From the NCBI GenBank assembly GCA_036394315.1, contig DASWFI010000139.1, positions 1 to 19,038 of the forward strand: a stretch of DNA of 19,038 nt, written 5' to 3'. This stretch comes from DASWFI01 sp036394315. Lineage in GTDB: Bacteria > Patescibacteriota > Doudnabacteria > UBA920 > O2-02-FULL-48-8. The notes beneath the pieces are model-generated. The model was not told the DNA's origin. It did not search any database and was given only the letters and a program-made list of their open reading frames with translations. This document shows positions 15,365 through 19,038 of this stretch, piece by piece (position 1 is the stretch's first letter; every line of letters begins with the position of its first letter). A program made the position numbers and the translations under genes.

Positions 15365-15727
15365 GTGCAATCATTTTTCTTTATTCGCCAGGATGGCAGG
15401 AATGTGAAAGTGGATTTTCACCATATTCTCTATATTGAAGCCCGTAAAAATTATACCCGGCTGGTATTAACGGACCGGTCAGCCATGGTGCTGATAACGC
15501 TTAAGCAATGGGAAAAGATCCTGCCCTCCCATCTGTTCTGCAGGGTACACAGAGGGTATATCGTTTCCATCGATCGTATCCACTCCTTTGACAATAAATT
15601 CGTGTATTTGCCGAATATGAACATTTCCATCGGTGAGCAATACCGGAATGCCTTACCGTCTACGGTGACGATCGTCGCCAGCGAGCCGCTCCGGAAGGAT
15701 GTCCTGGCGGACCTGGAGATCTGTTAG
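15365..15727 (+). CDS. Stand-alone LytTR DNA-binding regulator
   Basis: This 120-residue protein consists of just one LytTR domain: VKVDFHHILYIEARKNYTRL (about residues 14-33), a middle strand set (MVLITLKQWEKILPSHLFCRVHRGYIVSIDRI, where the RVHRGYIV motif is diagnostic) and VYLPNMNISIGEQYRN. LytTR domains bind direct repeats in DNA. No receiver domain or membrane part is present, so its input is unknown. The start is GTG at 15365: an in-frame TAG lies at 15359-15361 and the next ATG falls inside the domain. It lies 218 bp after the RteC gene in the same direction. The pairing of RteC and LytTR proteins suggests a joint regulatory unit (inference). Confidence 0.9.
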   Translation: MQSFFFIRQDGRNVKVDFHHILYIEARKNYTRLVLTDRSAMVLITLKQWEKILPSHLFCRVHRGYIVSIDRIHSFDNKFVYLPNMNISIGEQYRNALPSTVTIVASEPLRKDVLADLEIC

Positions 15728-15924
15728 TGGAGGGGCTTTGAACATTTTCCCGCCATCCCCAAAGTTTCCCTATTCATAGGCGCTCCCCGAAATAAATGCG
15801 GTCTTTCTTTTGTCGGAAAGCATATGGTTCAGCGATTTGTGGCTCAAATTTAGCCGATAAACCCATATACAGGATCATTGGCTAAAAAAATGGTAATTTG
15901 GCAGGTGGTTTCAAGTATTTTTTT

Positions 15925-16458
15925 ATGAGTACAAAAGCTATTCGGGAAGTTTGGCTGCGGGGACCTGTCGCCGGTATCCCCGGCTTGCTGCAACCGGTCG
16001 CCCATGCCTTGATGCAGGCACGGGAAGAAGTGACGGCGCTGATGCGGGAGTTTCCGGAGGAGCATCTCTGGGCTCGTCCTGCCGGGGTGGCCTCTCCCGG
16101 CTTTCATCTGCAGCACCTGGCGGGAGTGCTGGACAGGCTGTTCACCTATGCGGCGGGGCAGGCCTTAAATGGGGAGCAATTAGCCGCGTTGGCTGCCGAA
16201 GGGAAGCCCGACCCTGAAGAGGCCACGGTAAGAGATGGATCCCTGGTCCGGGAATTGGTAGATCGATTTAACAGAGAGGTAGACAAGTCATTAGCACAAT
16301 TAAAACAGATTCCGGAGCAGACCCTGACAGAAGCCCGGGGAGTAGGACGGGCGCAGCTCCCTTCTACCGTATTGGGGCTATTGGTCCATGCGGCTGAGCA
16401 TACCCAGCGCCATACCGGGCAATTGCTGGTTACGGTAAAGATCCTGGCAGGGATCTAA
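15925..16458 (+). CDS. DinB-superfamily four-helix-bundle protein
   Basis: This 177-residue soluble protein has the DinB_2-like pattern of metal-binding histidines: FHLQHLAGVLDRL (His61, His64) in the second helix and HAAEHTQRHTGQLLVT (His145, His149, His153) in the last. Most members bind a divalent metal; some are thiol-dependent transferases, but the reaction here cannot be told. ATG at 15925 is preferred to a TTG at 15898 because the extra residues (MAGGFKYFF) are not family-like. GC is high and codon use regular. It is not obviously in an operon with the flanking genes. Confidence 0.85.
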   Translation: MSTKAIREVWLRGPVAGIPGLLQPVAHALMQAREEVTALMREFPEEHLWARPAGVASPGFHLQHLAGVLDRLFTYAAGQALNGEQLAALAAEGKPDPEEATVRDGSLVRELVDRFNREVDKSLAQLKQIPEQTLTEARGVGRAQLPSTVLGLLVHAAEHTQRHTGQLLVTVKILAGI

Positions 16459-16551
16459 AACAGGATTCTTAAAAACCCTCAGGCAACCCCTTGAAAGAAC
16501 ACGGCGTTTACACTATAACATATTCATTCTTATTTAGGAAAGCAGGGAGAT

Positions 16552-17127
16552 TTGGAAAAATTGCTTCATATAATCACAGGGTGCGCACAGCAGGACCGGC
16601 AATGCCAGCAGCTATTGTACGACCAATATTATGGCCTTTGCCTGAAAATTGCTTTCCGGTATGTCAATACCTATGAGCAGGCTGTGGAAGTGACGCATGA
16701 CGGTTTTTTGAAGATGTTCCGGAATTTCAGCCGTTTCGAGGTCCGGGACAAGGACAAGGTGGAAATGCTGCTGATCGGCTGGATCCGCAGGGTGGTCATC
16801 AACGCCTCCATCGACTATATGCGGCGGGAAATGAATAATCAACAGACCTATGCGATACCCGAACATATCTGGGAACATAAGGACGACGGACAATCATCGG
16901 ATAATTCATTGCTTTATAAAGAATTAATGTGTTTGGTAAAAAACCTGCCCCCAGCCTATCGTATGGTATTCAACCTGCATGTGATCGAGGGATATTCCCA
17001 TCCTGAGATCGCAAAGATGCTGGGTATCACGACAGGCACTTCTAAGTCAAACCTTTCCAAGGCCCGCGCTCATTTGCAAAAGGCTTTGGCCGCAGAAAAC
17101 AGTGAAACAATTTTATGTCAAACGTAA
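16552..17127 (+). CDS. ECF-family sigma factor partnered with an envelope-spanning protein
   Basis: This 191-residue sigma factor has region 2 at about residues 10-100 (CQQLLYDQYYGLCLKIAFRY, AVEVTHDGFLKMFRNF, IRRVVINASIDYMRRE) and region 4 at about 125-180 (LPPAYRMVFNLHVIEGYSHP, EIAKMLGITTGTSKSNLSKA). It belongs to a different subgroup from the two FecI-like factors in this window. The start appears to be TTG at 16552, with a GGGAGA stretch directly ahead; no ATG is available in frame at the right place. Its last 13 bases overlap the next gene, so the two products are made together and the downstream protein is the likely anti-sigma partner. Confidence 0.9.
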   Translation: MEKLLHIITGCAQQDRQCQQLLYDQYYGLCLKIAFRYVNTYEQAVEVTHDGFLKMFRNFSRFEVRDKDKVEMLLIGWIRRVVINASIDYMRREMNNQQTYAIPEHIWEHKDDGQSSDNSLLYKELMCLVKNLPPAYRMVFNLHVIEGYSHPEIAKMLGITTGTSKSNLSKARAHLQKALAAENSETILCQT

Positions 17128-18677
17128 ATGGCAATGATATAGACGATCTCTTTAAGCGGGCCTCTGACAAATACCCGCTCAGAACGGATAGCGCCAATTG
17201 GGATAAGGTGGCTGCCGACCTGGATAAAGACCGTTCCCTGATCATCCCTCCTGCTAATACGGAAGGGGGAGACAGGAGGAGACGGCGGAGATTTTTCTGG
17301 CTCTTCCTCCTATTGCCGCTGGGAGGAGTGGGATATTATGCCTGGCATGCAGCCAGTCACAACAATTCCCAGGCAACAAGCGCCGCCCGGCTGGGGGCGT
17401 CTCAACAGGCTCCCTCTCAGGCAGGGACCAATCCCGAAACGCAGGCCTCTGCTCCGGCAGGGACTCATTCCGCTGAGCAAGCTCCGGCTCTGGCAGGGAC
17501 CCATTCCAATCCGGCAGGGACCCAATCCAATACCCAAGCTCCTGCTCAGGCAGGGGTAACCCCCGGCGTCCCGGCTTCGGCCCAGGAAGGGGCTGCCCCG
17601 ACCACACAGGCTCAACAAAAGGTTATCACGGGGGCACAGACGGGCATCGTTTCGAGTATTCCGGCAGGAATCGCTCCTGTGACGGCAAGCGGACAAAACC
17701 ACATTGCTGCAGGCAACGTACATAAGGATACACGCCTTTCCGATACACGCCTTTCCGGTAAGCACCCCGGCCAACCTGGGAAGATCGATCCGGTAACAGA
17801 GAGAAAAGATGATCCGGTAACAGAGGGAGAAGATGATCCCGTGATAGGGAAAGGAAACGATCGGTCGACATTGAGAGGAAACGATCGGTCGACAGGAATA
17901 AAGAATAATAGAGGGATATCCCAGCCCCCGGCAGCAGAACGTGATCCGGTCTTGAGCGCACTGAATTATAAGCGGGTCCCCACCACCGGGGGTGTCGCCC
18001 TGGACGTAACGGTAAAAGCAAACAATAGTGCCGTCGCCGCCAAAGACAGCAGTGGAGTCAAAAAGGTCAAAAATAACAGGAATGCCAAAAACAAATTCCT
18101 CTATGCAGGCCTTATCGTGGCGCCGGACCTGAGCATGGTGAAATTTCAGTCCGTAAAAGGAATGGGCACTACATTCGGGATCCTGCTGGGATACCAGTTC
18201 AACCGGAAATGGGCGATAGAGACAGGCGCCTATCTCGACCACAAAAAGTATTATACGGATGGCGAATACTTCAAGGGGAAGGCTCCCTCTAATCCCAATT
18301 GGTACCTGCTGAACGTGGATGGTTCCTGTAATATGTGGGAAATACCGATTAATGTAAGGTATAATCTTAGCTCGGGAGAGAAGACGAAATGGTTTGCCAC
18401 CGCCGGCCTGTCCACTTACCTGATGACCAGTGAGCATTACGTTTCTACCTATTCGTATAACGGAAATACCTGGCCTTATCCGTGGGATACCACAAAACCT
18501 TCCCATTACTGGTTTTCCGTACTCAACCTGAGTATCGGGTTCGATCAGAAACTGGGTAAGATCGGTAACCTCCGGTTGGAGCCATACGTTAGAATACCGC
18601 TTTCGGGAATGGGTAGCGGTAGTCTGCCTATAATGAGCGCAGGCCTGAATATAGGCATCACGCGCAGGATCTGGTAA
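17115..18677 (+). CDS. Putative anti-sigma/outer-membrane beta-barrel fusion spanning the envelope
   Basis: This 520-residue protein has four parts: a short acidic cytoplasmic head (about 1-53; IDDLFKRASDKYPLRTDSANW) with Arg repeats at the membrane edge, one membrane helix (about 60-77), a long low-complexity periplasmic stretch (about 80-320) with (P/A)AGT repeats (about 99-148) and an 8-residue repeat array (about 225-264), and a C-terminal eight-strand-type beta-barrel (about 326-520) ending in an aromatic residue (GLNIGITRRIW). The head and helix look like an anti-sigma factor, and the barrel like the PorT/OMP_b-brl group. The gene overlaps the sigma gene by 13 bp. One chain would then run from cytoplasm to outer membrane and could pass surface signals straight to the sigma factor. 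The anti-sigma role is inferred from position and topology, not from a known domain. Confidence 0.75.
   Translation: MSNVNGNDIDDLFKRASDKYPLRTDSANWDKVAADLDKDRSLIIPPANTEGGDRRRRRRFFWLFLLLPLGGVGYYAWHAASHNNSQATSAARLGASQQAPSQAGTNPETQASAPAGTHSAEQAPALAGTHSNPAGTQSNTQAPAQAGVTPGVPASAQEGAAPTTQAQQKVITGAQTGIVSSIPAGIAPVTASGQNHIAAGNVHKDTRLSDTRLSGKHPGQPGKIDPVTERKDDPVTEGEDDPVIGKGNDRSTLRGNDRSTGIKNNRGISQPPAAERDPVLSALNYKRVPTTGGVALDVTVKANNSAVAAKDSSGVKKVKNNRNAKNKFLYAGLIVAPDLSMVKFQSVKGMGTTFGILLGYQFNRKWAIETGAYLDHKKYYTDGEYFKGKAPSNPNWYLLNVDGSCNMWEIPINVRYNLSSGEKTKWFATAGLSTYLMTSEHYVSTYSYNGNTWPYPWDTTKPSHYWFSVLNLSIGFDQKLGKIGNLRLEPYVRIPLSGMGSGSLPIMSAGLNIGITRRIW
17727..17756 (+). repeat. 15-bp perfect tandem repeat, two units
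   Basis: GATACACGCCTTTCC occurs at 17727-17741 and again at 17742-17756, encoding DTRLS twice in the periplasmic linker of the barrel fusion. It adds to the evidence that this linker grows and shrinks by repeat slippage. Confidence 0.85.
17787..17906 (+). repeat. 24-bp coding minisatellite, five units
   Basis: Units start at 17787, 17811, 17835, 17859 and 17883, each opening with GATC. They encode the octapeptides DPVTERKD, DPVTEGED, DPVIGKGN, DRSTLRGN and DRSTGIKN. Neighbouring units share long identical stretches (AGGAAACGATCGGTCGACA at 17852 and 17876), which points to expansion by duplication of adjacent units. The period is a multiple of three, so copy changes keep the frame. Confidence 0.85.
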
Positions 18678-18700
18678 TAATCATTTAACGCTTAAAAGTC

Positions 18701-19038
18701 ATGCTGAAAAAAAGAACCTTTTTTTGGGTAGGGATACCCTTGTGCCTGCTGGTCGTTGCTTACTGGGGATATCATCTTTATCAGAAACCTCACCAAAGCG
18801 CCGCTGAAGAAACCGTGGCCCTCACCATCGACGCCGATTCCCTGGTCAGATTATACCAGGGAGATGAACAGGGCGCCAACAGGAAATACCTGGGAAAAGT
18901 AATCGAAGTGACAGGAAAGATCGCTGAAATAAAGCACACTTCTCAATCGGAGATATGGATCCTGGCTGCTCCCTCCGGCAATGGAGGGGGCGTCAACTGC
19001 CAGTTGTTTCCCGGTGAGAAAATCAAGGACCCGCACCC
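18701..19038 (+). CDS. OB-fold (tRNA_anti-like) protein, 3' end outside window
   Basis: The 112 visible codons begin with an uncleaved-type membrane anchor or signal (MLKKRTFFWVGIPLCLLVVAYW, residues 1-22). A spacer and the family-typical TIDADSLVRLYQGDEQGANRKYLGKVIEVTGKI follow (about 42-75), then the next OB strand and a GGGVNCQLFPGEK stretch at the window edge. In PF12869-type proteins this helix plus KYxGKVIEVxG strand is the diagnostic part; function is unknown. It starts 23 bp after the barrel fusion, so it may belong to the same operon. The true end is not visible. Confidence 0.8.
   Translation, partial: MLKKRTFFWVGIPLCLLVVAYWGYHLYQKPHQSAAEETVALTIDADSLVRLYQGDEQGANRKYLGKVIEVTGKIAEIKHTSQSEIWILAAPSGNGGGVNCQLFPGEKIKDPH

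Noticed and set aside
16491..16676. 61-codon plus-strand frame starting with ATG-type context ahead of the sigma gene
   Set aside because: It overlaps the sigma gene in another frame and has no recognisable sequence; the sigma frame is certain.
17310..18506. Open frame of 398 codons on the minus strand
   Set aside because: It is the reverse shadow of the barrel fusion gene. Its translation is rich in Cys, Ile, Arg and Gly repeats derived from the linker repeats and has no domain pattern.
18851..19036. 61-codon minus-strand frame at the right edge
   Set aside because: It is the shadow of the OB-fold gene, which has a clear anchor and family motif on the plus strand.

Overview
The window looks like chromosome of a Bacteroidota member, most likely Chitinophagaceae (Chitinophaga-like). 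The evidence is a SusC/SusD outer-membrane uptake pair, FecR/DUF4974 anti-sigma factors paired with ECF sigma factors, a DUF4369-type TlpA relative, an RteC protein beside a LytTR regulator, and AT-rich leaders with almost no Shine-Dalgarno sequences. No tRNA, rRNA, CRISPR array, transposase or integrase was seen.

Layout. (1) 1-1001, plus strand: the end of an unidentified gene, a MauE/DoxX-like membrane protein coupled to it by an ATGA overlap, and a small cysteine-free exported peptide, closed by a hairpin. (2) 1037-9576, minus strand, read right to left: ECF sigma factor, FecR anti-sigma, SusC with an N-terminal STN signalling domain, SusD, a TlpA-like protein that has lost every cysteine, and a decayed subtilisin-family (S8) protease. 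This is a TonB-dependent uptake locus under sigma/anti-sigma control. (3) 9886-12148, minus strand: a second, decaying copy of the control end of that locus. Its sigma gene is intact, its FecR is reduced to fragments, and its SusC is cut down to signal peptide + STN + a worn regulatory domain. (4) 12169-13749, minus: a helical, TPR-like conserved protein. (5) 13863-14076, plus: several hairpins, a perfect Bacteroidota -7 box and an intrinsic terminator, together a candidate structured RNA. (6) 14574-16458, plus: RteC-domain protein, stand-alone LytTR regulator, DinB-fold protein. (7) 16552-19038, plus: ECF sigma factor overlapping an unusual protein that joins a cytoplasmic head, one inner-membrane helix, a repeat-rich linker and a C-terminal outer-membrane beta-barrel, then the start of an OB-fold protein.

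How the parts may work together. In region 2, ligand binding by SusC would be passed through its STN domain to periplasmic FecR, releasing the sigma factor to switch on susCD. Base composition changes abruptly inside susC near 6530, at the start of the plug domain. The sigma/FecR/STN side is about 50-62% GC in hand-counted rows, the barrel/SusD/TlpA side about 17-45%. The locus therefore looks like a resident regulatory head fused to an acquired transport cargo. Both copies of the susC leader also hold the same intrinsic terminator facing the opposite way, as expected for a cis-antisense RNA that restrains susC, like those described for Bacteroides Don loci. The most unusual items are this antisense terminator, the mosaic susC, the hairpin-rich RNA candidate and the envelope-spanning putative anti-sigma/beta-barrel protein.
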